Shown here: positions 9,678 to 21,487 of the stretch, piece by piece
Numbering within the stretch: position 1 is the first letter of the stretch
How the letters are laid out: each line of letters starts with the position of its first letter
DNA from: Cercospora beticola
Taxonomy: Eukaryota; Ascomycota; Dothideomycetes; Mycosphaerellales; Mycosphaerellaceae
Reading direction: 5' to 3'
Assembly: GCF_033473495.1 (NCBI RefSeq)
Contig: NC_088940.1
Location: 2,294,001 to 2,358,000, forward strand
Length of the DNA stretch: 64,000 nt
Notes under the pieces: generated by a model
What the model was told of the DNA's origin: nothing
The model's database searches: none
What the model saw: only the letters and a program-made list of their open reading frames with translations
Program-made: the position numbers and the translations under genes

Positions 9678-10385
9678 TCATCGGTTCATGAGCACAATGC
9701 CGCCCAACAGCTGCAACGCAACGACCATGCCAATCGCCTTCATCCAATTTACAACAGCTGCTCGTATCGCGTCCGCCTCGACAATCAATATGGTGCCACA
9801 ATCTCCTGCTTCTGTAGTTGGTAGCCCGGGCCCTACCGCAACCAGCGTCTTACAATACTGTCCCGCGTATCCTTGGTTCTCGACTGTAGTCTGAGGTTGC
9901 TGGTAGTACGTAGTCACGGCTGCCGGGGCCACCACTACAGTTGTAGGCTGCTGCTGCTGATACACAGTGGTAGTCGGTTGCGCGTAGCCTGAGCACGTCT
10001 TGCCATTCGGACAGCAGGCGACCTGGCTATTTGCCCAAGAGCAGTAGTTGTCGGCTGGACAGCAGCTGAAGAGCAAGCCTGTTAGTATGCTCCTCTGACA
10101 GATACCCATCGGGCAAGGTAGGACTTACTAGTAAGGCTGTTGTATGTTTGTACAGCTGACAGGGTAGTTCGCTGGACATTGCGCCTGCACTGCTGGAGAC
10201 CCGGCTGCATTCCCACTATTACCACCGCCAGACGTCCCACTGTATGTCCCTTGCCCATTGACAATTTGTAATGATCCAGTGAAGTTCTCCACGTTCTGTG
10301 CCAGTACCATCGTCGAAGCGCTCAACGCAAAGATTATCGCACTCCATATGCGCGATCGCATCGCATCGCAACTGAAGCGCATCAT
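9678..10385 (-). CDS. Secreted, cysteine-containing cell-wall protein, probably GPI-anchored (two exons)
   Basis: Exon 1 is 10129-10385 and exon 2 is 9678-10065. The 63-bp intron (10066-10128) has gtaagt donor, ctaac branch and ttcag acceptor; splicing restores a cysteine-rich stretch at the junction (YYCCPADNYC). The product has 214 residues. An N-terminal hydrophobic segment ends at VLAQN (signal peptide; Met at residue 9 may be the true start). Next come a Gly/Ser/Asn-rich region, a small cysteine module with CCP repeats, a Thr/Gln/Val-rich stalk suited to O-glycosylation, and a hydrophobic C-terminus (about 193-212) typical of GPI signals. Family-level function is cell-surface structure; no enzyme motif is seen. 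Confidence 0.8.
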
Positions 10386-11207
10386 CCTGGTGATTCGGGC
10401 TCGAGCTCAAGCTTGTGTAAATCGCGTCGAAGGGCTTTTCTTTTCCGTCTGGTGTATTCTGTTTGCGAATCCCGGCAAGCAATACAGTAGCAAACACAGC
10501 GGCAGCAACCTCCTCCAGCCCTACCCAGCACGCAAGCAGACGAGGCGATAGACTTTCGCGACAACGAACGGAGAACAGGTGAACGACAGGTTGGGGATAG
10601 GAAAAAGGAAGAAGGAAGGTCGGTAGGTCAGCCGCTCTTACCAGTTTCATGCGCATCCACCTCGATCAAGGTCAGCCTTCTTGTGACGGAAGCTTGCATA
10701 TAGGACTATCCCGGCCTTCCGCGGCTTGTGAGTTTCTGTTGGGCACTGGGCAGCGGGCAGTGCTCGCAGGGAAGCGACGAAGCCCGGCGGACTCGTATGG
10801 TGTTTACGCGTACTGATCATGGCTGGACGATGCCCAGTCTGGCGTACGTATGTTGTTCGGTACGGGCGGTAGTGAAGACTTCTTTTCTTGGGAGCTCGAG
10901 CATCCGAATATCAGATGGCTGGAGGAGCTCGAGCTTCATGCTTGACACGGCGCTAGTGTGAGCTTTGACGCTATCGATATCGGCTTTGGTGCTCATTGGT
11001 GGTATGCTTCCGACCTCCGACTGCGTCAAATATTGATGTCTCCATCTGTTCACACTCCCATTCCATTATCATCCGATCAAACAACGACCGCAAGACGCGC
11101 CGATGTGGGCGAATAGGATGCGCATCAAGACCACCGGTTGCCAAGCACTTGCAGAATGTGCTATATGGCAGATATGTCCTGCCATTGCAGTTGAACGAGG
11201 CTGTCCG
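10386..11207. other. Intergenic region
   Basis: Upstream of the cell-wall protein gene and downstream of the SDR gene. Open frames here are short and show no protein-like composition. No repeats or RNA genes recognised. Confidence 0.5.
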
Positions 11208-11910
11208 TCACTGCTGGTCCAACAACGCCTGCCCTCTTTGCCGTAATTCAGCACTTTCCAGCGTCTGCTTCTCTCCACCATTCACAGCAATGTCAACCAT
11301 CGCCGCCGCAAGTTCCTCTTTTGGAATCCACCAACCTCCGAAGACGAACGACCACAAGGGCTTGCCGGTCGTCACAGCCGCGGGTCGCACTATATACGAC
11401 TTCCATTTTTCACCATGCTGCTTCTCGAGATCAACGACGCCAATTTCGACCACACCCTGTGCATCGTCAGCATGAACTCCAGGTGCAAGAGCGACATCTT
11501 ACCCTTAATTTGCGCGTCTTATCCAGGAACCACAAGCCCGCATCCTGGTCGCGTACAACAGCAGCTCCGCTGGTATACAAGTATCGGAATTGCTTCCCCT
11601 TCTCCAGCGTCGGCAGGACATTCTCGGCGAATGCTTTGGTCGCTGCGAATGTCATATCATTGTGGACGTCTTTGCCTTGAGTCGGAGTGCCAAGGACCCA
11701 AATACAGGCTTCGGCCCCCGCAAGCTGATCCAGAACATCTTTGTCGTAATGGAGAAAGTCTTTGATAATGATGGTCTTGAGTTTGGCGTTTTTGATGGTG
11801 AGTTCTCGTCGTGAAAGCACGATGATAGATGTTACTGCCGGCACGGTCAAGAGACGTTGAAGAACTGCTCCGCCAATGTGGCCTGTTGCACCTGTGAGGA
11901 TGACTTTCAT
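11208..11910 (-). CDS. NAD(P)-binding Rossmann-fold protein, atypical short-chain dehydrogenase type (two exons)
   Basis: Exon 1 is 11503-11910 and exon 2 is 11208-11456; the 46-bp intron (11457-11502, gtaaga...cag) is in phase 0. The product has 218 residues. The N-terminus MKVILTGATGHIGG carries the dinucleotide-binding glycine motif (G-x-x-G-x-x-G), followed by strands and helices of a Rossmann fold. YLYTSG near residue 125 and YIVRPA in exon 2 resemble NmrA-like or atypical SDR proteins; the short length fits that group. No classical YxxxK site is evident, so a sensor or isomerase-like role is possible. The frame is open upstream to 12030, but Met at 11910 sits directly at the conserved first strand. 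Divergent from the amidase gene. Confidence 0.84.
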
Positions 11911-12439
11911 GGTTGCAGGATTGCCAGGGTTGGTAATAGGTTCAGGCTGAAAGTTTCGTGTGATGTGGTCCACTGACAGAGAAGTCAACGAACCTAAGAG
12001 CATAGAGCCTTCTTTATGGGGCTCCTGCACTCAATGAGTATTTGGTGTATTCTAGGACGCGCGCCATTGTAGCCTGCGAGCTATCGCAGCCACGGCCGGA
12101 TTCGTAGCTATTCGCGAGAAGGATTCATCGGATTGTTGTACGAATGTCGTCAATGCGAACGGGAGCGGATGAACTTTGGAAGCCGTGAACTTCGCTTTCG
12201 GTTGAGCGGAGTCGGCTCCTACTACTGCACACCATGCCGCCGGGTCGACCTAGCCCATGGACTGGCAAGGATATCATCGTGAGGTTCAATGAGTGTTCGG
12301 AGTATCACTAGCCGACGTTTGATGAGCAGGGCGCGCCGTCGGCCAATATGCACTTTCACCTTTTCTTTTCCGCAGCAGTCTTCGACCATTTCATCAAGCT
12401 CAGGTTACTCACTATCATTTGCTCCAATCAACATTCATC
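11911..12439. promoter_or_regulatory. Divergent promoter region between SDR and amidase genes
   Basis: 529 bp between two divergent starts. It presumably holds both promoters; I cannot point to a particular binding site. No separate gene is visible. Confidence 0.45.
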
Positions 12440-13816
12440 ATGGCGAACAAGCAGACCGGCATCGAGCATCGTACGCTCCATGAACTCTCCGGCGCCGAAG
12501 CAGTCTCCTTGATGCAATCTGGCGAGCTAACATGCGAGACTTATGTGACAGCATTGTTGGCTAGAGTTGCCGAGCGAGATGCAGCCGTACGAGCTTGGGT
12601 GCATCTCGATAAAGCACAAATCATGAATCAAGCACAAGATTTGGACCGAGTACCTGTCGGCCAACGTGGTCCCCTCCATGGCTTGCCAGTTGGCATCAAA
12701 GATATCATGTTGACCAAAGACATGCCGACGCAGTACAACTCGAAGCTATTCGAAAGCACAGAACCAATTGCAACAGACGCGGCAGCAATTGCCGTGCTAC
12801 GAGCTCGAGGGGCATTGATATTTGGGAAGACCACCACAACTGAGTTCGCTTCTTCGAAGCAAGGAAATTGGCATCAGAATCTGACGAGGAACGCTCATGC
12901 AGAAGATAGAACTCCAGGAGGATCCTCTTCAGGTTCAGGAGCAGCTGTAGCTGATGTTCAAATTCCAGTGGCGTTAGGAACGCAGACGGGAGGGAGTATA
13001 ATCCGGCCTGCAGCATTCAATGGGTGCTACGGATTCAAGCCGACTTGGGGAGCTGTCTCGCGAGAAGGAATTGGACAGTGGAGTACGACGAATGATACAT
13101 GTGGCTTCTTCTCGCGGACCATCGACGATCTGAAGCTCTTGTTAGATGCATACAGCATAGAAGATGACACTCCTCCACGACAGTTCACTATCAAATCTTC
13201 ACGCATCGCTTTCTGCAAAACATCCTTATGGCCCAATGCCGGACCTGGAACACAGAGCGCGTGGGAGAAAGCAAAAACTTTGTTGACCACCGAAGGCGCC
13301 CAAATAACAGATCTCGAACTCCCAGAAGATTTCTCCCACCTCAACGACTGGCACGACATCATCATCGCGAAAGAAGGTCAAGCATCATTCCTCGGAGCCT
13401 ACCTCGCAGACAAATCCAAACTCGAAGATTCCATCCAGGGCCACGTCGAGGATCGGAAGAAATACACACGGAAACAACAGTCAGAAGCATATGATAATTG
13501 TGCCCGATTAAGATCTGTATGGGATTCGATCGCGGGGCAATATGAAGTGGTCGTTGTACCTTCTGTGCCGGATGAGGCGCCGCTTGGACTGGAGTGGACG
13601 GGCGATATGAGCTTTAATTCGATGTGGACTGTTCTGCATTGTCCGGTGATACATGTTCCGGGATTTAAAGGGCAAAGTGGTATGCCTGTTGGGTTGTCGT
13701 TGGTTTCCGCGAGATTTACGGATCAACAATTATTGGAGACTGCTCAGGTTATAGGGCAGTTGTGGCAGGAGAAGGGAAGCGATGGAACTATACCGGAAAA
13801 CAAAAAGTTGGAATAA
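12440..13816 (+). CDS. Amidase signature family hydrolase
   Basis: An intronless 458-residue protein with the Ser-cisSer-Lys triad region of amidase signature enzymes. The catalytic lysine lies in VGIKDIM (K87), the glycine/serine motif is PGGSSSGSGAA (serines 163-164 include the bridging cis-Ser), and the nucleophile is in TQTGGSIIRPAA (S186). These enzymes hydrolyse amide bonds in the cytosol; relatives include GatA, fatty acid amide hydrolase and fungal acetamidases. No signal peptide or membrane anchor is present. The frame opens seven codons earlier (12419), but Met at 12440 has the better context and fits the family length. Substrate cannot be told from sequence. Head-to-head with the SDR gene. 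Confidence 0.9.
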   Translation: MANKQTGIEHRTLHELSGAEAVSLMQSGELTCETYVTALLARVAERDAAVRAWVHLDKAQIMNQAQDLDRVPVGQRGPLHGLPVGIKDIMLTKDMPTQYNSKLFESTEPIATDAAAIAVLRARGALIFGKTTTTEFASSKQGNWHQNLTRNAHAEDRTPGGSSSGSGAAVADVQIPVALGTQTGGSIIRPAAFNGCYGFKPTWGAVSREGIGQWSTTNDTCGFFSRTIDDLKLLLDAYSIEDDTPPRQFTIKSSRIAFCKTSLWPNAGPGTQSAWEKAKTLLTTEGAQITDLELPEDFSHLNDWHDIIIAKEGQASFLGAYLADKSKLEDSIQGHVEDRKKYTRKQQSEAYDNCARLRSVWDSIAGQYEVVVVPSVPDEAPLGLEWTGDMSFNSMWTVLHCPVIHVPGFKGQSGMPVGLSLVSARFTDQQLLETAQVIGQLWQEKGSDGTIPENKKLE

Positions 13817-16800
13817 TGCTCAAGGTGCTAGTACTCAACGCTCGATGACATGGCCTAATGACTGTTCTTGCCGGCGACAACAGCGCGTCCTCCTCTCAAA
13901 GCCACGAGCTCCCTCCACAATGGTGGTCGCAAATAAGCTGCCTTTGTGCAACCTCCTCGTCAGCTTGCAGAACTATTCATTTCCCCAGCAGATCACGCGG
14001 ACATTCTCCTCGAGCATGCATGCACTCCAGACGCAAGGCACCGACTCCCACAACTGCCATCGCTGCCATTGATGCCACTGACTCGAGGACCGGATAAGGC
14101 CCGGCGCGTATTGCGCCATATGGAAATGACTCGCAGACCCGGATATCCACGCAAGCAAACCCTTGTGTCTCAAAGCCTGGTCTATCGAGACTCCACACTG
14201 AATGCTTCGATCACCAGCACGCGTTCTCAATGATTAGGTCGCGTCGATAAGGGTTTGGAGGTAGGAGCAGATGGTATTGAAACAGATGGACTGGAGGTGT
14301 CAGAAACCGAATCGAAAAAAATACATTCAACCTCTGAAAATCTCGAGAAGAAAAAAAAAGAGCGGTGACCAGCCACTTTCAACTCCTCAAAAAGATGGCC
14401 ACAGGCGGAAGCGATATGGGTCTCTTGTTAGCATCAAGCTTCGCGAGAGAGAATTCAAAATGGAAATCAAGATATGCACTATTAGGTCTCGATTAAGATG
14501 GACGACCCGGTTACACGGCATCCACGTAGTACATACTCCCAAGCAAGCGTGCCCGAAAAGAGGAGAAGCATACTACTCCAGACCCATCTCGACTCACGAA
14601 CAGAGAGTAGAACAATAGAAAACCGTTGAGCCATGCGCCTGGGACTGAGCACGAGTCAAAATGAACGAGATACCGGCAAGCGTGGTGACGAACGCCATGT
14701 GCTCGGAAGTCATCGCGAGTCGAGAAGAGATCGTGCCTTTCGTGTCCGACTTCAACGGGTTCTTCCCTCTCCATACAGAGCAAGAAGCTTTGACTGCGAT
14801 ATTTGATCTATAATACTATTCTGTTAAGAAATATCTGAAACATGGAGGTTCTCTCGCAGGGGTGTGCCTTGAACGAGGGTGGAGAGTAACGAGGATAATG
14901 GAGGACGAGGCTGGACTTCATCTCTTTCCGATAAGATTTAGAAGGTGCAGAAGGTGGAGGGATATCGGATGGAGATGATGATACTGTGGGTATAAGGCGA
15001 AAATTGAGGTAAGTTGCGTCGAGGTGAGGTGAGGTTGGGAAGGCTTGGCGTTTCTCGCTGCTCACTATGGCGAACTCAGGTGAGGTGCTGTGGTAGCAGG
15101 TCAGTCCAAGATCATCCACTGCTATGCCAAGCAGTGTTTCTGCTAAGTCGATGCATTATTCCGAGAAGCGCCTTCGCCGGCACCGACCAGACCGTGGTGG
15201 CTTACGTTCCCTCACTGTAGCCCGATAACAATGCCCGACGAAGTCTCATGACCATACGCTGAGTGCAGCACTCGCGGTCCGTAGCTTGCAAATCCGGGGT
15301 TCGAGCTGAGAGTGGCAACGAAGGATCAATGAGGGTCTTCGTTCAGTTGCATGAGCTGCAGTTGAAGGTATCTCGCAGTACGCGTCGAAAGCATATCCAG
15401 CTTGCGTTGTGCTAACGACCACGGATCAGCGACAGTTGCTCGAGCAGCAGACTCATTGCAGAACGGATACATACGCGTTCGCCACTGCGCAAGTACCACT
15501 AGATCTGGTAGTCGATCACCTGCCGGCGAGCCTCGACTCGGCATCCCAAACTGGGGCGTTCTGCTGTCGATGAGACTCTCATCTCCGGCTCGGGCATGCT
15601 ATCGTTGCGCTCATGTCCTATTGTATACTGGTGTGTAGTCAAGTTAGACTCCATCCATCGAACCACGTCAAAGCATGCGCGATCTACTGTGCAGTGACAG
15701 GAAGTTCTGCTCATGCTCGCAGCACATCTTTGACATGCCAGCGCACACCAACCCACGCGCAGGCAAACAACCAAGCGGCAAGGGCAGAGTTGCCACGCAG
15801 CAGCAGTATGACGGTCATCGTGCTGCGTGCATGTCACGTGGAGTGCGTTGTATGGCGCAAGAGCTGACTCGTCGTGCATGGATGCCAGTTGATTGTGGTT
15901 GAATTCTTCGAATGACCTGCATATGGGTGGGGTGTTGTGCATGGGACTTGATGGCCGGATCCGTTGATGTCCCGGATGGGGACGCATGCGTTCTGGTTAC
16001 ACGCACCTTGATTTGATGTCTCTGCAGATGTGACATTGGGATCTACCATGGTCCACGCTCCAGACTCGAAGAGCGCGCGCGTCGTATAGTGCTGATGCTG
16101 GAGGTGATCATGTGCGCGCGACGAAGTCTGGTTCGTGTCGCTGGAAGTGCGGATGATACGAGGGCTGTGCTGCACGTAGCCGAGTGGTGAGAGGGTGAGA
16201 CTGCACGAATGTTAGGCGCCGGACCTCGCTGTCGCCTGCTGCAGTGAGCGCCGAGCACGAGGCCACACGTCGTGAGACAGTGCGCAGCATCACGTCGCTA
16301 TCGTAGGCTCGATGATCACCGGGCCCTCATGTTCCTGCATTTAGCTTTCCCAGCATCCTGCTCGGAGCGAGCGTGTCGTACACGATCGACTTTCTTACGT
16401 CAAGTGTAAGCTGAGATGAAGCTGAAGCAAGGCACGCAGCGAGCCGTCCGGGAAGGGCAATGGTGACGGCGACTAGGAAAGACGGTGAACGGAGTCTAAG
16501 CCGCAGACAGCTTCTCTCGAGTGTTGCGCCGAACTTGGCTCATGAAAGCTACACGACCATGCGTTTCAGAGAACCGGTAGATTCGATGGGACTAGTCGGC
16601 CGTGCAGGCTTGCAGGTCACGCATTGGATGCTCGGGATGACCTTGCGGCAGCACGCCGTGGAGGAACAGAGCCTCGCCCAGCGCATGCGACTTTGAGACA
16701 CAGCTGCTGCAGGGCCGGCGGTCGGGAGAAGCAGGAAGAGAGAGGGCAGAGTGTCGGCATGTCTTGGAGCGGCGTACACGCGCGCGTGGAATTGACAGTG

Positions 16801-17746
16801 AGCGCACTGGGGGCCGCAGATGTCTCGGGTTGAGGGAATAGTGGTACAGCGACGGAGGGAGCAGTGGGAAGTAACGAGTGGGTGTTATAGCGACCCTGCA
16901 GGACGCAGCGCAAGTGATATTGGACGGCAGCGGCGCAAGCTTCGTGATATTGCGCGAGTGGACCTTGTCCGATCGAGGACAGCAGCAGACCAGCAGCAGA
17001 AGCAAAAGCGGGCGAAGTAGCGGTGTTGCACGTGATGGGCGCTTTTGCACCGCACCTTCCCAGTCGCAGTCGATCGCGGCTTGCCGATTTTGGACCCTGG
17101 TCGGGACAGCTGCGTGGGCCTTGGCGGGACAGTGCGGGCGGGCAGAGCAGGCAAGAGCTCGTCGGCGCGCGCAACACAGGCCAGCAGCGGCGCGGTGCGC
17201 GGCGGCGGTGGTGGAAGAGGGCGAGATGTGGTTGTTCGCACCTCACACCATCCGTATATATGTCTGCCCATCGCCTGCGCGACAGGATGGTGACGAGCAG
17301 CGCGCCCGCGATGGATGGCCCGCGAGAACAGGCGGCTGCCAGCTCATCGAGCAGCCTACGGGAGCCGCCGAGCCAATGCCACCCCGGTCTACTGCAGGTC
17401 TCTCCAGCCTTTCATGCGCGAGGTGCAGACTGCAGACCGCTCTTTCCTCCCACGTCGCTACTCGCTGCTGCGGGTCCACGATCGCACGGCGGGCAGGCTG
17501 TCTGTGGCCAGCTCGACTGCCAGACTGCGCAAGCCGTGGCGCCGCTCAATCCACCCGCGACACCGTTGCTCTCACCATCCTCAATACAACCACCAGCGTC
17601 CGGCGGTGAGCGAGCACGAAAGAGCGCGCACTCGACCAGGCCCGCGACGACCAAGCGCTGCCCCAGCCCACACGCCCGCCAGACCGACCGTCCGATCTGA
17701 GCGCCCTCTCACCGCAGCGTAGCGTGCGCGCCCAAACTCTTCCACC
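13817..17746. other. 3.9-kb stretch without a clear gene; long GC-rich leader of the transcription-factor gene
   Basis: From about 16.4 kb on the DNA is GC-rich with long but composition-poor open frames on both strands, the look of a long promoter plus 5' leader. Many short upstream ATG frames occur, so upstream-ORF control of the transcription factor is possible. A 50-codon frame at 14661-14813 (starts MNEIPASVV) has GC-rich third positions and could be a small gene or a last exon. No RNA gene or transposon end recognised. Confidence 0.45.
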
Positions 17747-20442
17747 ATGGACGACTTCGCTGCTTACTCCGCCCACGATGCATTTCTCGATTTTGGCGGG
17801 CAACTAGCACCCACCACTGCCGTCCACCACCCGCCGTCACAGCAACCGCAGCAGCAACAACACCAGCGGCAGCAGCAGCATCTCCATCAACAACAACAAC
17901 AGCTCCAGCAGACATACCCGCCGTTCGTTCCCGCGTCGAACCCACAACCGCAGTCCTTCTGGCCCACGCAGCAGCAACTCGTGAGCCTAGAGCAGCAACA
18001 ACGGTACGCGCAGGAAGTCGCGATGCAGCATCAACAGCAGCAGCACAACCAGCAGGCGCAGGCGCAGGCTCAGTACCCGCAACAGCAGCAGCCGTATATG
18101 GCCGCTTCCTCGAGTCAAGACCAAAAGTCCCAGACGAGTCGTCCGAGCAGCAATCACAGCAATCAACCGCTGAATCTCGGCTCCCATGGCCTCGATCTCG
18201 ATTACTCGGGCATCATGTCCGACACGAACTGGCAGTATCAATTCCCACAGTCTGCCCAGCAGCAGCCCCAATTCGCCGCCCACACCGCTCCGGCATTTAA
18301 CGACATGACCGCCTACAACCCGGCCTCATTCGGGACATCGCTGCAGGCGTCGCCGGTCGACTTCATGCCTGCAACGACTGTCGGAACCTACGCCGTCACT
18401 GCTGGGATGGACCCGACGAACTATATGACCATGGCTGGCCCGATGGAGTCGATGAACGCTCTCGTGTATCCGCTTGAGGACTACTCGCAAGGCATGATGT
18501 TTCCCATGGCATTGAACCAGGCCGCCCTCCAGCAACACACCCAGCATACCCAAAATGCCTCCGACTCAATACACTCAAGTCTGCCTGGAAGCTCACCGAC
18601 TGGCACCATTCTGGAAGTGCAGTCGCTGTCAGATAACGAGGGCTGGTCGATGGTGAACTATCACAGCCACCGCGCGTCGTTAGACTCATTCGGCACAGTC
18701 TCGAACCCCAGCCAAAACCTGCACATTCGCACGAGTTCAGATTCATCGTCGTCTGATGGGCCTCACTCTGCAGAGTTGTCTGGTAGCTACGAGGAAATCG
18801 CCCCATGGCCCATGCATTCGCCACACGACCTCCACGGCCAAGACTATCTCGACGCACAGTATGCTGCCTACCAACAAAACGCTCACAACATGGCCATGCA
18901 CCAACATCAGCACACATCACCGTCTGCCTCTGGCCCGTCTACCGCTGTCAGCCCACACAACGTCGTGTCTTACCAGTCATCAGGGTCATCATCGACCTCG
19001 CCCGCTTCATCTGGTCCAGTGTCGCCACCGCTTCGACGTCGCAAATCTCCCCTCGAGGCCAAGACGACAAAGGCAGTCATCAAGAAGAACTCGCCTACGA
19101 CTATTACGCGCCGCGATGCCGCTACTGGCGAGAAGAAGGTCGGCCGCAGACGCGGTCCTCTTCGACCTGACCAGCGCTTGCAAGCACACGAGATCCGCAA
19201 ACTCCGTGCGTGCTTGCGATGCAAGTTCTTGAAAAAGACTTGCGACAAGGGTGAGCCATGTGGCGGTTGTCGACCAAGTCATGCCCGCTTGTGGCAAGTG
19301 CCGTGCACGCGCATGGACATCAAGGACATTGGCTATTTCATGAAAGACTGGAAGGCAGACTACGATCGTCATGTTTCACTCGGCTTCAGCGTTGGCAACG
19401 TCAAGGGCTACAGCTCTTATGAGCGTGTGTTGTACATCACCCACGGTTATGGCCACTACCTACCCATCAATGCGCGCGAGGTCTACGTCAAGGACGATCA
19501 ATGCTTTGGCATGGACTGGGTTGAGACCACCGAGAGCAAAGATCCTGAAGAATTTGAGCTTACGACTGCCAAGCTGTGCGCCGGTATGGAGGGCGTCAGC
19601 ACTGCCATGCTGTCAGAATACCTTGATCGCCATCTCGACGAGGGCTTTGAGGAGTTCGTGCATGAATACTTCGAGGGTACCAAGTTTCTGACGGAGATCT
19701 TGATCACTTGCTACCGATACTATCGCAAGGAGAAGACGCCATCGATACGAAAGGCTCTCAAGCTTGTCCTGGCGTACAACCTGACGTTACATGTCACAAT
19801 GGTCACTGGTCTCTCAGAAGAGGAACAGTTCGTTGGCAAGATCAACGACACACACTCAAAGTTCTACGGGCAGACCATCGCGCCCGTGATGATCAACTTC
19901 CAGGTCAAGTGCGCGCTTGCTGACATGTGGCGCGAACTCCAAAAGGACATTCTGGAGGAACTTTCTGCTCTCTACTCATCAGTATACTCTGGTGACAAGC
20001 TCAAGAACTGGCCAACAATCTTCATGCTGGCCACCATCCTGCTTGCTATCTGGGAGGAGATGCAATTCGACTGTCACTACCGCGTGCCAGACGAGAAGGC
20101 TGTGCAGAAATTCTGCGACGATATGGAGACCACACCTGTTGGTGTGATTGTTGGTCTCTTCGCAGCCATCTCCACAAAGCTGCCTGGCCTCCAGGAGTGG
20201 GACACCAAGAAGCACCACCAGTTGCTTGGCTCAAATCCGGCCGTGTGTGATGCATTGACCGAAGTGCGCGGGCACATCAACAAACATGGTAAGTTTTGCA
20301 CTGATCCGTCCTCTTATTCGACACTAACAGTTGTGCAGAAAAGTACCTCAGGGAGCGCGCACAGTCGGCTACATTCAACCGCGACGACTTTGACTGCCTC
20401 AGCAACAAGTTCCTCAGCAAGCTTGTTATCAAAGCGAACTAG
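17747..20442 (+). CDS. Glutamine-rich transcription factor with variant zinc cluster (two exons)
   Basis: Exon 1 is 17747-20288 and exon 2 is 20339-20442; the 50-bp intron has gtaagt, an actaac branch and gcag. Splicing replaces an unspliced tail by a charged end and a stop at 20440-20442, giving 881 residues. Residues about 30-125 are Gln-rich and the middle is Ser/Thr/Pro-rich, typical of activation regions. A basic stretch precedes six cysteines at 489, 492, 499, 505, 508 and 520 (C-x2-C-x6-C-x5-C-x2-C-x11-C): a Zn2Cys6-like DNA-binding cluster with an unusually long last spacing. The C-terminal 340 residues form a conserved-looking helical regulatory domain. Nuclear role is inferred. The preceding 3.9 kb without a gene fits a highly regulated regulator. 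Confidence 0.88.
17840..18096 (+). repeat. CAG/CAA-rich polyglutamine-coding tracts
   Basis: Mixed CAG and CAA codons encode several interrupted Gln tracts in the N-terminus of the transcription factor, the longest near 17850-17912 and 18024-18093. Interruptions by His, Arg and Ala codons make large slippage less likely but length variation between strains is expected. Confidence 0.75.
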
Positions 20443-21487
20443 GCACCCCCCTGATCAACCCCGACTGTGTTACAATTTCAACGATTACGAAGAACATGAC
20501 GGCACTCGACTATGCCCAACGTGCTCACGAGTCATCGATAACGGCCGCAATACACACAAACGAACCGGAACGAAAAGCACAGTTTCTTATTTATCCTTTC
20601 TTGAGCTACCGGACCAAGCGCATTGAACTTATCCTACCGGAGCTACGACCTTGTACCACCTTGCATCTTACCAGGCGTTGACTCAACATGTCGTTGCGAC
20701 GATACCATTCAGCGCACCGAACTGGGATGGACTTTGCTCTCCCACTTTTTCCGTTTCAATTTTTTCTTTTCGATAATGGGTTGAAGATTTCACGGATCAC
20801 GATCTTGACAAATCTGTCTTCTGGAAGATGTTGCCAATTTCGTTCTCTTATCACTTTACGAAGGCAGTTGGAAGATATATGGATGAAAGCGATCGAAATT
20901 GCATGTGAGATGCAGACAGGCATCTAAACAATGAGGGTCACGGAGCCCTTGTTATCTCCTACGGTTATATGATGCATGGCATTCACGAATCTCGAAGTAG
21001 ACGTAGCATGGAATATGAAATGGCACGGCTGTTGACTTCACTCACTTACTCAAGCTTTGAGTTTCTCACACCCTTGTCGCGACATGTCACCTACTTGTGT
21101 TGGGCTGAGATGGCGAATGCATAGTGAAATGTTTGCAGTACTGCAGACGCGGGAATGGATTCTGTTTCCGAGAAAAGCTAGCGGAACTCTCAACGACTGT
21201 GACAGCACAAAACTGGAGAATGGAGCGCCAATGCTATTCGGCAGAGCTCTGTACCGTCAGTTGACGCCGGCCCGGACAACACTGCTGCACGCCTTGCGCC
21301 CTTTCATCAAGCCTTTCTTCATTACTAGCACATGACGATAAAATAGCGGCTATGACTCCCGCCAACTCACTTCACTTTCTTGACAACAGATTTTCTTCTA
21401 CAGTGACGAAGATAACAAGTACGAATATTGTAGCGGCGTCTATGCATAGATCTCTTTTGCGACGAAGACTTTTTATTGTGGAAGATC
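20443..21487. other. Intergenic region
   Basis: 3' side of the transcription-factor gene and promoter of the MFS gene. Contains T-rich stretches but no open frame with coding character. Confidence 0.5.

Noticed and set aside
16878..17700. Overlapping open frames of more than 200 codons before the transcription factor
   Set aside because: They occur in several frames and on both strands of GC-rich DNA, and read as Arg/Ala/Ser/Pro noise without domains or splice partners.
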